This document shows positions 7,648-16,117 of a stretch of 64,000 bases of DNA, piece after piece. The DNA comes from Fimenecus sp045543095. GTDB lineage: Bacteria; Bacillota; Clostridia; Oscillospirales; Acutalibacteraceae. Each line of letters begins with the position of its first letter. Position 1 is the first letter of the stretch. A model generated the notes under the pieces. That model ran no database searches, was not told where the DNA came from, and saw only the letters and a list, made by a program, of their open reading frames with translations. The DNA lies in assembly GCA_045543095.1 (NCBI GenBank), contig JAZQMC010000014.1, positions 1-64,000 on the forward strand, given 5' to 3'. Position numbers and translations under genes: made by a program.

Positions 7648-9069
7648 TTATTTAACTATTGACACGGCATCAGAGATTGTTTTTTCAAACGCTTCTCTAC
7701 CGTAATCATCTACTTGAGCTTTATTCTTTTCACCGTGGGTAAGACATCCTGCACCACCGATACAACCGCCTACACAAGCCATACCTTCAATGAAGTTTGC
7801 ATCAAGAACATTCTTACTTTTTTTAAGAAGTGCTACCTTACAAGCTTCAATGCCATCACATACGGCAGGTTTTACTGTGAAATCAATTTTCTGTTCATCG
7901 AGTGCTTGTTTAACTGCATCTGAAAGACCGCCTGAACGGGCAAAAATTCTGCCGAAATATGATGCGTTATCAAGTACATCTTCTTCGAGAGTTGTAATGT
8001 CAATATCTTTGCTGTCAAAGAGTGCCTGAAGCTCTTCAAATGTAAGAACACTGTCAACATAAGGTTTAACGGATTCAAGCTGTGCCTCAGCTTTTTTAGC
8101 AGTACAAGGGCCAATGAAAACTACCTTTGCATTTTCACTGGTTTCCTTTATGTACTTTGCAAGCATTGCCATTGGTGACAAATTATGTGAAACATTAGGT
8201 AAAAGTGTTGGGAATGAAGATTTTATATATTGCACAAATGCAGGACAGCATGAGCTTGTTAAGAATTCTTTTTCACTGAGTTCTTTTGACTCTTCCATTG
8301 CAACCATATCAGCACCAAGAGCTGCTTCAACAACAGTATAAAAGCCAAGTTCTTTAAGTCCGCTGATTACCTGACCCAGCTTCGCATAAGTAAACTGGCT
8401 GGAAATTGAAGGAGCAACAACTGCATACACCTTATATTTTTCGTTATTCTGACTTTTCTTAATAATATCGATAACATTAAGTATATATGACTTGTCACTA
8501 ATAGCACCAAATGGACACTGATATACACAGGCACCACATTGAATACATTTATTATTATCAATTGCTGCGGCATTATTGTCGTTAATTGAAATTGCTTTAA
8601 CTTTACAAGCATTCTGACAGGGGCGTTTACGGTTTACAATAGCAGCAAAAGGACAAACCTTTGCACACTGACCACATTCAACACATTTTGATTTATCAAT
8701 ATGTGCCACGTGATTATGGTCAAATGAAATCGCACCACGCTTACAAACATCTTCACATCTATGAGCAAGGCAACCACGGCAGGAATCTGTTACTTCATAT
8801 CCTGCTGCAGGGCATTCGTCACAAGCGATATCGATGACTTCGATAATATTATGGTTTTCCTTATCGCCACCCATTGCAAGTTTTATACGCTCACTAAGAA
8901 TTGCTCTTTCTTTATAAACGCAACATCTCATAGTTGGCTCTTTACCCGGAGAAATTGTTTTTGGAATATCCCAAAGATTCTCAATAAGAGTGTCATTCCA
9001 GCTGTGCTTTGCAACTTCACGCAAAACTTTATATTTAAGATACTGCACTTTTGTATCAAATTTTCTCAT
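7648..9069 (-). CDS. Group B-like monomeric [FeFe]-hydrogenase
   Basis: The 473-residue product has several [4Fe-4S] cluster motifs (CVECGQCAKVCP near 129, CIQCGACVYQCP near 175, and extra Cys groups at 83-109 and 151-155) and a C-terminal H-cluster domain. The three H-cluster signatures are TSSCCPAF (271), GPCTAKKAE (320) and GMACVGGCIGG (429). The variant L2 motif (GPC instead of MPC) and the N-terminal architecture are those of group B enzymes rather than the bifurcating group A. All four H-cluster Cys and the proton-relay Cys are present, so it should be catalytic, exchanging electrons with ferredoxin. It is the last gene of the adhE-hydS operon, 12 bases after the phosphatase, with ribosome site AAGGAGATG. 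Confidence 0.88.
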   Translation of the reverse strand: MRKFDTKVQYLKYKVLREVAKHSWNDTLIENLWDIPKTISPGKEPTMRCCVYKERAILSERIKLAMGGDKENHNIIEVIDIACDECPAAGYEVTDSCRGCLAHRCEDVCKRGAISFDHNHVAHIDKSKCVECGQCAKVCPFAAIVNRKRPCQNACKVKAISINDNNAAAIDNNKCIQCGACVYQCPFGAISDKSYILNVIDIIKKSQNNEKYKVYAVVAPSISSQFTYAKLGQVISGLKELGFYTVVEAALGADMVAMEESKELSEKEFLTSSCCPAFVQYIKSSFPTLLPNVSHNLSPMAMLAKYIKETSENAKVVFIGPCTAKKAEAQLESVKPYVDSVLTFEELQALFDSKDIDITTLEEDVLDNASYFGRIFARSGGLSDAVKQALDEQKIDFTVKPAVCDGIEACKVALLKKSKNVLDANFIEGMACVGGCIGGAGCLTHGEKNKAQVDDYGREAFEKTISDAVSIVK

Positions 9070-9081
9070 AATGTCATCTCC

Positions 9082-10254
9082 TTAGAAATAACTTACTTTA
9101 ATCCTTTTGCCCATCTTTTTAAGGGACTTTGAAAGTTCCTCAACAAGATTCATTTTGATATTGAAATTTATAGGCAAGTCGGGATTCTGATGAGCAGGGT
9201 TGATAGCTCTGCCTACATAGAAATTTATATCGGTTGCTTCTTCAAATAACAAACGGCAGATAAGAGAAGCACCGTCTTTTTTGAAACTCCAATGCTCATA
9301 ATGCTTGTTTTCGCCAAGGTAGTCCTCAGCATACTCAACGACTTTATTGACAGTGATAACACCTTCTGTGACCAGGTCAACACCTTCTAATTCTGCAATA
9401 GGAGGAACATCGCTCTGCTCAAAATTAAGCGATGCTTTGAGTGGTTTTCGTAAAAACTTAGCAGCAATTGAAGATGTTGTCCCGCCACAAATGATGTGTT
9501 TACCTTCTTTTGAGAAGAAAAGTGACATCATTCTATCAGCATCATCACGATTTGACGGAGGTCCAAAGAGCATATTCATCGGAACTCGTTTTCTGATACG
9601 AACTACACAAGCAGTTGCATCGTCACCAGGCTTATGACCATAAAGCTTATCACACTCATCAACAAGCATTGTCGAAAGAGTTTTAGCAGTATAACCTGCC
9701 GGTGCAAGAGTTTCAATAAAATCAATAATATCTTCTCTTTTCCAACCGAAATTGTATGACATGCCAATTCCGGCGTGAGGACAACCATCACTCATAGCAA
9801 CGAAAATATCATTTTCTTGTAATTTGATAACTGATTTGAATATCTTTTTACCACCAATATTCATTTCAGTTTTTGGGTAATCCCAATTTTGTTCATCACG
9901 GATAATAATAGCGTGAGGATTATCATATTGAATAAGCTCAGCAGTGTGATTATTTTTAAGATGAATAATTGTAAATGTTGAATATGCAACACCTCTGACT
10001 GAACAAACAGGTAAAGTTGCAGCAATAGTTTCAACACATTCTTCAAGGGATAAGCCTTCAGCAAGCATTGTTGAAATAATTTTTGATGTAAGCGTAGAAA
10101 GAATACTTGCTTTTACACCACTACCAAGTCCGTCTGATAACACAATAACCGTAGAATCGTCACTTGGCTCAACTATATCAACGTGGTCACCACAAAGCTC
10201 CTCACCGTGATGATTTATACTTTTATATCCGATATCAGCACACAAATCATTCAT
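9082..10254 (-). CDS. SpoIIE/PP2C-type serine phosphatase linked to HydS
   Basis: The 390-residue protein has a SpoIIE-like PP2C domain in its first 225 residues, with metal-binding Asp motifs in VLSDGLGSG, MSDGCPHAGIG and GDDATACVV. A C-terminal domain of about 160 residues (starting near NMLFGPPSNRDDAD) is not one I can name. ATG 10254 is used because AAGGAG precedes it by ten bases; it overlaps the hydS stop by eight bases, so translation is coupled. Such phosphatases are known neighbours of PAS-containing sensory [FeFe]-hydrogenases and are the expected output module. The matching kinase is four genes upstream in the same operon. Confidence 0.85.
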   Translation of the reverse strand: MNDLCADIGYKSINHHGEELCGDHVDIVEPSDDSTVIVLSDGLGSGVKASILSTLTSKIISTMLAEGLSLEECVETIAATLPVCSVRGVAYSTFTIIHLKNNHTAELIQYDNPHAIIIRDEQNWDYPKTEMNIGGKKIFKSVIKLQENDIFVAMSDGCPHAGIGMSYNFGWKREDIIDFIETLAPAGYTAKTLSTMLVDECDKLYGHKPGDDATACVVRIRKRVPMNMLFGPPSNRDDADRMMSLFFSKEGKHIICGGTTSSIAAKFLRKPLKASLNFEQSDVPPIAELEGVDLVTEGVITVNKVVEYAEDYLGENKHYEHWSFKKDGASLICRLLFEEATDINFYVGRAINPAHQNPDLPINFNIKMNLVEELSKSLKKMGKRIKVSYF

Positions 10255-11923
10255 TGGTAATTGACTCCTTAAGCTTTGCAAGAGCAATTTTTGTTTCAGC
10301 TGCTGTTTCACCAAGAAGTGATGCAATTTCTTGAACAATTCTCATTTGCTTATCTACAACCTTGTCAGCAACCTCAATTGTCTGACGACTGATATCCTCT
10401 TTCTTTTCACGCTCTTTTTCTTCATCAGTAACATCACGCATAATGCTAATTAAAAGATGTGAGTCTTTATCGTGAACAACTGTCTGCTCAACATAGCGCT
10501 TATACTCAGCAAGGTAAACTCGCTCGTCACGGACTTCTCTGCCGCTACTCATAACATTCATAAATATTATAGGGTCAAGAATACGGATTACCTGGTCACC
10601 CAAAACATCAGAGGCTGAACGAATATTCATCATTCTTCTTGCAGCATCATTAATTTGCTGAACTTCAAGCTGTTCATTAAGAACAATAAGACCATTTGGT
10701 GAATTGTTAACAATAGTGTCAGAAAAGCTTTCCGCTTTATCCTTAAGAAATGGAAGACACATTGAAATTTCAGCCTTACCCTGAATAATTGCGATAGCCT
10801 TTTCACGACAAGTATTATATCCACAAGAACCACAGTTAAGTTCCTGTGATGGCTTGAATTTGCCCATCTGACGAAGAATGTTGTTTATTTCAATTTCAGA
10901 TGGTTTTGTGTTTCTCTGTTCAATATAGGAAAAGGTCTTTTTAAGCTCGATAGTTTTTGGTTGAGCCACATCAAAGTCCTTTTCACCTGCGTAATTTGCA
11001 ACCTCAATATAGTCCTTGATATTTGAGGTATGATGATATTTTTCAATAACAGGACCACCGACACAGCTACCTACACAAGCAGACATTTCTATAAAGCAAT
11101 TATGTATTTTGCCTTTTTCAAGGTCTTTAAGCACTTGAATGCAATTTTCAACACCATCAATTGCAACATAAGTATAGCCTTTAACTTCACTCATAGTTTT
11201 AAGTATGCCACCTGTTGTAGGGAAGAAACGCGCACGGCTATAGTTATTGTTATCCTGAACAGTTTCTATTTCAATTTTTTCTTCCTGAAGCCATTCAGAA
11301 AGTTCTTCAAAAGTGAGAACTGCATCGACAATACCGTCATAATACTGGGCTTCATCCTTTTTAGCAACACAAGGACCTACAAAAACCGTTTTTGCGTTTG
11401 GGATTCTCTTTTTGATATCTTGACAATGTGCCTGCATTGGTGACATAACATCCGCAAGATATTCTAATGCTGACGGATAATGTTTCTGAATAAGCAAGTT
11501 GATTGAATGACAACAGGAGGAAATAATCACATCTCGGTCTTCTTCCTCTAACATTCTCTCATATTCGTTTTTTACGATTGTTGCACCGATTGCAGTTTCC
11601 TCAACATCATAAAAGCCAAGCTTTTTAAGTGCTGTACGCATTGAGTCAATACCAGCACCATCATAGTTCGCAATAAATGACGGTGCAATACTTACAACAA
11701 CAGGTTCACCACTCTGAAGGAATACTTTTACCTTTTCTACTTCGTTAACGATTTCCTTTGCATCCTGTGGACAAACAACAAAGCACTGACCACAAAGAAT
11801 ACATTCGTTACCGATAATATGCGCCTGATTTCCCGAAAAACGAATTGCTTTTACAGGACAGTGGCGGATACATTTATAGCAGTTTTTACAGTTTGATTTT
11901 TTAAGTGTCAAACAATTAGCCAT
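10247..11923 (-). CDS. hydS: HydS: group C sensory [FeFe]-hydrogenase with PAS domain
   Basis: The 558-residue product begins with two [4Fe-4S] motifs (CKNCYKCIRHCP at 12, CILCGQCFVVCP at 41). The H-cluster domain carries SSCCHS (135), GPCVAKKDEA (183) and SACVGSCVGG (281). Then come another Fe-S motif CGSCGYNTC (364-372) and a PAS domain (about 398-500) with a helical tail. H-cluster plus PAS is the hallmark of group C hydrogenases, which are thought to sense H2 rather than make it in bulk. In Ruminococcus albus a related HydS is encoded beside a second hydrogenase and is thought to control it. Here it sits between Fe-S mini-proteins and a phosphatase, so a signal relay from H2 or redox state is a reasonable inference. 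Confidence 0.9.
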   Translation of the reverse strand: MANCLTLKKSNCKNCYKCIRHCPVKAIRFSGNQAHIIGNECILCGQCFVVCPQDAKEIVNEVEKVKVFLQSGEPVVVSIAPSFIANYDGAGIDSMRTALKKLGFYDVEETAIGATIVKNEYERMLEEEDRDVIISSCCHSINLLIQKHYPSALEYLADVMSPMQAHCQDIKKRIPNAKTVFVGPCVAKKDEAQYYDGIVDAVLTFEELSEWLQEEKIEIETVQDNNNYSRARFFPTTGGILKTMSEVKGYTYVAIDGVENCIQVLKDLEKGKIHNCFIEMSACVGSCVGGPVIEKYHHTSNIKDYIEVANYAGEKDFDVAQPKTIELKKTFSYIEQRNTKPSEIEINNILRQMGKFKPSQELNCGSCGYNTCREKAIAIIQGKAEISMCLPFLKDKAESFSDTIVNNSPNGLIVLNEQLEVQQINDAARRMMNIRSASDVLGDQVIRILDPIIFMNVMSSGREVRDERVYLAEYKRYVEQTVVHDKDSHLLISIMRDVTDEEKEREKKEDISRQTIEVADKVVDKQMRIVQEIASLLGETAAETKIALAKLKESITNE

Positions 11924-11943
11924 TTACTGCTACTCCCTTTCAT

Positions 11944-12189
11944 TTAAAATTTGCTTAGGACATTTTCCTGAAAAAATTCTTTAAAGTTCTCTTTTGTAAT
12001 GCCTGTATGAATATCATCATCTATCTGAATAGTTACACCTACACGATTACACTTGCCGATACAGAAACTACCGGCAAGTGTGATTTCGTCTTCTAAATGA
12101 TTTTGTTCAACGGCTTTCTGAAGAAGCTCAACTATTTCAGGAGAGCCTTTCAGGTGACAAGAACTGCCAACACAAACCTGAATAATCAT
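11944..12189 (-). CDS. Thioredoxin-like [2Fe-2S] ferredoxin mini-protein 1
   Basis: The 81-residue product has CVGSSC near residue 6 and FCIGKC near 43. This is the C(x4)C...C(x3)C pattern of thioredoxin-like [2Fe-2S] proteins, as in HydC/NuoE C-terminal domains. It lacks the N-terminal helical part of true HydC/NuoE and is a stand-alone domain. It probably passes electrons to or from HydS. It is a tandem paralogue of the gene just upstream (3-base gap) and lies 20 bases before hydS. Confidence 0.82.
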   Translation of the reverse strand: MIIQVCVGSSCHLKGSPEIVELLQKAVEQNHLEDEITLAGSFCIGKCNRVGVTIQIDDDIHTGITKENFKEFFQENVLSKF

Positions 12190-12192
12190 AAT

Positions 12193-12435
12193 TTATTTTA
12201 CCTTTGCTAATACTTCTTTGTTAAAGAATTCGTCAACTGTGTCAGGTGTTACTGAATGGAAAGTATCATCTACTGTAACACAAACACCTTGCTGACATTT
12301 ACCCATACAGAATGTGCCACCCAACTCAACCTTATCACCAAGCTTGTTTTCGCTGATAAGATACTGAAGTTGTTCTACTACTTGACGTGAGCCTTTGATA
12401 TGACATGAACTACCAATACATACTGTAATTTTCAT
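12193..12435 (-). CDS. Thioredoxin-like [2Fe-2S] ferredoxin mini-protein 2
   Basis: The 80-residue product carries CIGSSC near residue 5 and FCMGKC near 42, the same [2Fe-2S] ligand pattern as its neighbour. The two proteins share the frame V-C-(I/V)-G-S-S-C-H-(I/L)-K-G-S and are clearly duplicates. AAGGAG stands ten bases before its ATG. Having two copies suggests distinct electron partners, for example one per hydrogenase, but the sequence does not say which. Confidence 0.82.
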   Translation of the reverse strand: MKITVCIGSSCHIKGSRQVVEQLQYLISENKLGDKVELGGTFCMGKCQQGVCVTVDDTFHSVTPDTVDEFFNKEVLAKVK

Positions 12436-12449
12436 TATTACTTTTCTCC

Positions 12450-13199
12450 TTATTCGTAATCTACAACATCAACCCAAGAAAGAAGGAATTCTCTTTCTTT
12501 TTCATTACCCTTAACTGACTGTGAAGCAGCAACAATTGGCATCCACTTCTGAACATATTGTTTTGCTGTGTTACTCTTTGTGCAGAATATATCAAGATAT
12601 GTCTTTGCACCTTCAATATCGCCATTGAGCCAGAAGAGAAGGTATGTTCTTGCAGCATCTGCTGAAGCGTTACCCTGAGTAGCGTGTGACCAGTCAATAA
12701 TATATGGAGTGCCATCTTCTGTAATAATGATATTTGATGGGTTAAAGTCGCCATGACAAACTTTCTTATGCTTTGGCATACCTTCAAGACGTGTATGAAG
12801 GTCATAACGTGTTGTTGCATCAAGTTCGCTAATACTGATTTTTCTGTTCATTTTGTCCTTAAGTTTATTAAGGAGTGCACATTCCTTTGAGTGGACACCG
12901 AGCTGAAGGTCAACAAGAAGTTCGATATATTCATTCTTCTTTTCAACATCTTCATCCATAAGTTGCTGAAGTGTCTTGCCCTTAATGTACTCAGAAACGA
13001 TAGCCCATTTACCCTCAATCATTGTTACTTCAAGAATTTTTGGAATATTAAGACCTGTTTCTTCAATACGAGCCTGATTAAGAGCTTCGTTAAGAACGTC
13101 TGACTTTGAATAATCTTCGTTAAAAACCTTAACACACTTATCGCCATCACGATAGATAGTTTTGTTATTTCTTACTGCTATTACTCTATCAAGTTTCAT
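12450..13199 (-). CDS. APH/choline-kinase-fold protein kinase of the hydrogenase operon
   Basis: The 249-residue product has the aminoglycoside phosphotransferase-type kinase fold. ATP-binding residues lie in the N-lobe, the catalytic loop is VCHGDFNPSNII (near 149), and the metal-binding Asp is in YIIDWSHAT (near 170). Its position between adhE and the Fe-S/HydS genes, together with a PP2C phosphatase downstream, argues for a signalling kinase rather than drug resistance. The substrate is unknown. AGGAGG lies eight bases before the ATG and 18 bases separate it from adhE. Confidence 0.75.
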   Translation of the reverse strand: MKLDRVIAVRNNKTIYRDGDKCVKVFNEDYSKSDVLNEALNQARIEETGLNIPKILEVTMIEGKWAIVSEYIKGKTLQQLMDEDVEKKNEYIELLVDLQLGVHSKECALLNKLKDKMNRKISISELDATTRYDLHTRLEGMPKHKKVCHGDFNPSNIIITEDGTPYIIDWSHATQGNASADAARTYLLFWLNGDIEGAKTYLDIFCTKSNTAKQYVQKWMPIVAASQSVKGNEKEREFLLSWVDVVDYE

Positions 13200-13217
13200 T
13201 TCGATTTCCTCCTTTAA

Positions 13218-15920
13218 TTATGCCTTTTTACCTTTACGGTATGTTACTTTAACTTCGTCAACTTTTGCGCCTTCTTCGATGTGAGCTGCTGTTGGTTTTG
13301 GAGCTTCAACGAAATGTTTGCCATAGTAAGCGTTGAGATACATCTGCTTGATTTCGCTCATAAGAGGATATCTTGGGTTAGCACCTGTGCACTGGTCGTC
13401 AAATGCCTGTTCAACCATTTCGTCAAGATTTTCAAGGAATGCTTTTTCGTCAATGCCGTAATCTTTGATTGTTTCTTTGATACCAACTGTTGCTTTAAGG
13501 TCGTTAATTGCCTTAATAAGGTTTTCAAGTTTTTCTTCGTTAGTTGTACCGCCAAGTCCAAGGTAGTCAGCAATTTCAGCATAACGAGCAAGTGTATGTG
13601 GGTGGTCATACTGTGAGAATGTACCCATCTTTGCAGGTGCTTCACTTGCATTGAAACGAAGAACTTCTTCAATCATAAGAGCGTTTGCTACACCATGTGG
13701 AAGGTGGTGGAATGCACCGAGTTTATGAGCCATTGAGTGGCATACACCAAGGAATGCATTTGCAAAAGCCATACCCGCCATTGTAGCAGCATTTGCCATC
13801 TTTTCTCTTGCTTCAACATCTGTCTGACCGTTTTCGTATGCACGAGGAAGGTATTTGAAGATGTTCTTAAGTGCCTGTAATGCAAGACCATCTGTGTAGT
13901 CTGTTGCAAGCATTGCAGCATAAGCTTCAACTGCGTGAGTTACTGCGTCGATACCTGATGCGGCTGTGAGTCCTTTTGGTGCTGACATATGGAAATCTGT
14001 ATCAATAATTGCCATATTTGGAAGAAGCTCATAGTCAGCAAGAGGATATTTAACACCGGTTGCTTCGTCTGTGATAACTGCGAAAGGTGTAACTTCTGAA
14101 CCTGTACCTGCTGAGGTAGGAACAGCAATAAAATATGCCTTTTCGCCCATCTTGGGGAATGTATATACACGTTTACGGATATCAATGAAACGCATTGCCA
14201 TATCCATAAAGTCTGCTTCAGGATGCTCATACATAACCCACATAATCTTTGCAGCGTCCATTGCAGAACCACCACCAAGTGCGATGATTGTGTCTGGCTT
14301 GAATGCTGCCATCTGTGCAGCACCTTCTTTAGCATTACCAAGTGTTGGGTCTGGCTGAACATTAAAGAATGTTGTATGTGCTATACCCATTTCATCGAGC
14401 TTGTCTGTAATTGGCTTTGTGTAGCCATTTTCATAAAGAAATGTATCTGTTACGATAAATGCTTTCTTTGAACCACGAACTGTACGAAGCTCATCAAGAG
14501 CAACAGGTAAGCATCCTTTCTTAATGTATACCTTTTCAGGTGCGCGGAACCAAAGCATATTTTCCCTTCTTTCTGCTACTGTCTTAATATTGATAAGGTG
14601 TTTAACACCAACGTTTTCTGATACTGAGTTGCCACCCCATGAACCACAACCAAGTGTAAGTGATGGAGCAAGTTTGAAGTTGTAAAGGTCACCGATACCA
14701 CCGTGTGATGAAGGTGTATTAACAAGAATACGGCAAGTCTTCATTCTCGCTGCAAAAGCGTTGAGCTTTTCTGTCTCTGTAACTTCGTTAAGGTAAACTG
14801 AAGATGTATGACCGTAACCACCGTCTGCAACAAGATGTTCTGCTTTTGAAAGAGCATCTTCAAAATCAGTTGCTTTATACATAGCAAGAACAGGAGAAAG
14901 TTTTTCGTGTGCAAATTCTTCGCTAATGTCAACACTTTCAACTTCGCCGATAAGAATTTTTGTACCTGCCGGTACTGTTACACCTGCAAGTTCTGCAATC
15001 TTTGCAGCAGGCTGACCAACGATTTTTGCATTAAGAGCACCGTTGATAATAATTGTCTTTCTAACTTTTTCTGTTTCAGCAGGGTCAAGGAAGTAACAAC
15101 CTCTTGATGCAAATTCAGTCTTAACTGCATCATAAATGCTTTCAAGAACGATAACTGACTGTTCAGAAGCACAAATCATACCGTTATCAAATGTCTTTGA
15201 GTGAATAATTGAGTTAACTGCAAGAAGAATGTCTGCACTGTCATCAATAATTGCAGGAGTGTTACCGGCACCAACACCAAGAGCAGGCTTACCACTTGAA
15301 TAAGCAGCCTTAACCATTCCGGGACCACCGGTTGCAAGAATAATGTCAGCTTCCTTCATTACTGTGTTTGTCATTTCAAGAGATGGAACATCAATCCAGT
15401 CAATAATTCCTTCCGGAGCACCAGCTGCTACTGCTGCTTCAAGAACAAGCTTAGCTGCTGCGATAGTTGAATTCTTTGCTCTTGGGTGAGGAGAAATGAT
15501 GATTGCATTACGAGTTTTAAGAGCAAGTAAGCACTTGAATATTGCTGTTGAAGTTGGGTTAGTTGTAGGAATAACTGCAGCAATAACACCAATTGGTTCT
15601 GCAACCTTTTTGATACCAAATGCTTTGTCCTCTTCAATAACACCACAAGTTTTTGTTTCCTTGTATGCATTGTAAATGTATTCAGCAGCATAGTTGTTCT
15701 TGATAACTTTATCTTCAACAACACCCATGCCTGTTTCTTCTACTGCCATTTTAGCAAGTGTGATTCTTGCCTTGTTTGCGGCAGAAGCTGCTGCAAGGAA
15801 AATCTTGTCAACCTGTTCTTGTGTGTAGGTAGCAAACTTCTGTTGAGCTTCTCTTGTGTTAGCGATAGCTTCCTGAAGCTTTTCAACGCTATCTACAATT
15901 GCGTAATTTTTTGTTTCCAT
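13218..15920 (-). CDS. adhE: Bifunctional acetaldehyde-CoA/alcohol dehydrogenase
   Basis: The 900-residue fusion converts acetyl-CoA to acetaldehyde and then ethanol, consuming two NADH. The N-terminal aldehyde dehydrogenase half has the catalytic Cys in DNGMICASEQS. The C-terminal iron-dependent alcohol dehydrogenase half has GGGSAMDAAK and the metal site HKLGAFHHLPHG. The length is slightly above the usual 860-890 residues. ATG 15920 follows AGGAGG closely. It is the first gene of the hydrogenase operon. Its promoter overlaps a near-perfect Rex box, so ethanol formation and hydrogenase signalling would both be induced at high NADH/NAD. Confidence 0.96.
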   Translation of the reverse strand: METKNYAIVDSVEKLQEAIANTREAQQKFATYTQEQVDKIFLAAASAANKARITLAKMAVEETGMGVVEDKVIKNNYAAEYIYNAYKETKTCGVIEEDKAFGIKKVAEPIGVIAAVIPTTNPTSTAIFKCLLALKTRNAIIISPHPRAKNSTIAAAKLVLEAAVAAGAPEGIIDWIDVPSLEMTNTVMKEADIILATGGPGMVKAAYSSGKPALGVGAGNTPAIIDDSADILLAVNSIIHSKTFDNGMICASEQSVIVLESIYDAVKTEFASRGCYFLDPAETEKVRKTIIINGALNAKIVGQPAAKIAELAGVTVPAGTKILIGEVESVDISEEFAHEKLSPVLAMYKATDFEDALSKAEHLVADGGYGHTSSVYLNEVTETEKLNAFAARMKTCRILVNTPSSHGGIGDLYNFKLAPSLTLGCGSWGGNSVSENVGVKHLINIKTVAERRENMLWFRAPEKVYIKKGCLPVALDELRTVRGSKKAFIVTDTFLYENGYTKPITDKLDEMGIAHTTFFNVQPDPTLGNAKEGAAQMAAFKPDTIIALGGGSAMDAAKIMWVMYEHPEADFMDMAMRFIDIRKRVYTFPKMGEKAYFIAVPTSAGTGSEVTPFAVITDEATGVKYPLADYELLPNMAIIDTDFHMSAPKGLTAASGIDAVTHAVEAYAAMLATDYTDGLALQALKNIFKYLPRAYENGQTDVEAREKMANAATMAGMAFANAFLGVCHSMAHKLGAFHHLPHGVANALMIEEVLRFNASEAPAKMGTFSQYDHPHTLARYAEIADYLGLGGTTNEEKLENLIKAINDLKATVGIKETIKDYGIDEKAFLENLDEMVEQAFDDQCTGANPRYPLMSEIKQMYLNAYYGKHFVEAPKPTAAHIEEGAKVDEVKVTYRKGKKA

Positions 15921-15989
15921 TTGTATCCTCCTAAAATTTGTTTTTAACATTTCAGATTATTTTGCTTTTATTTATCCCTCGTTTCGAGT

Positions 15990-16007
15990 TCGTTAACATT
16001 TTAACAA
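15990..16007. promoter_or_regulatory. Rex-type operator upstream of adhE
   Basis: Read on the minus strand, TTGTTAAAATGTTAACGA matches the Rex consensus TTGTTAA-N4-TTAACAA at 13 of 14 specified positions. It overlaps the adhE -10 box, the usual position for NADH-responsive repression. No rex gene is in this window. Confidence 0.82.
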
Positions 16008-16026
16008 ACTTCTTTTTACTTGTGAA
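15998..16026 (-). promoter_or_regulatory. Promoter of the adhE-hydS operon
   Basis: On the minus strand TTCACA (16021-16026), a 17-nt spacer and TAAAAT (15998-16003) lie about 77 bases before the adhE start. The -10 box is within the Rex operator. A second inverted repeat, GTGTTATC / GATAATACC, lies just upstream near 16046-16068. Confidence 0.65.
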
Positions 16027-16074
16027 TTCTTAAAATGTTTATGGGGTATTATCAAAAAAGATAACACTTGAAAA

Positions 16075-16106
16075 TAAAAAAATCCGTCCTCTTTTTGAGA
16101 ACGGAT
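16075..16106 (-). terminator. Terminator of the LysR gene
   Basis: On the minus strand an imperfect hairpin ATCCGT-CTC / GAG-ACGGAT is followed by seven T. It lies 12 bases after the stop codon. Confidence 0.75.
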
Positions 16107-16117
16107 AAAACTGAACT

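Noticed and set aside
12450..13199. Aminoglycoside resistance gene.
   Set aside because: The fold is shared with aminoglycoside kinases, but the gene is embedded in the adhE-hydS operon, so a signalling or metabolic kinase is more likely.
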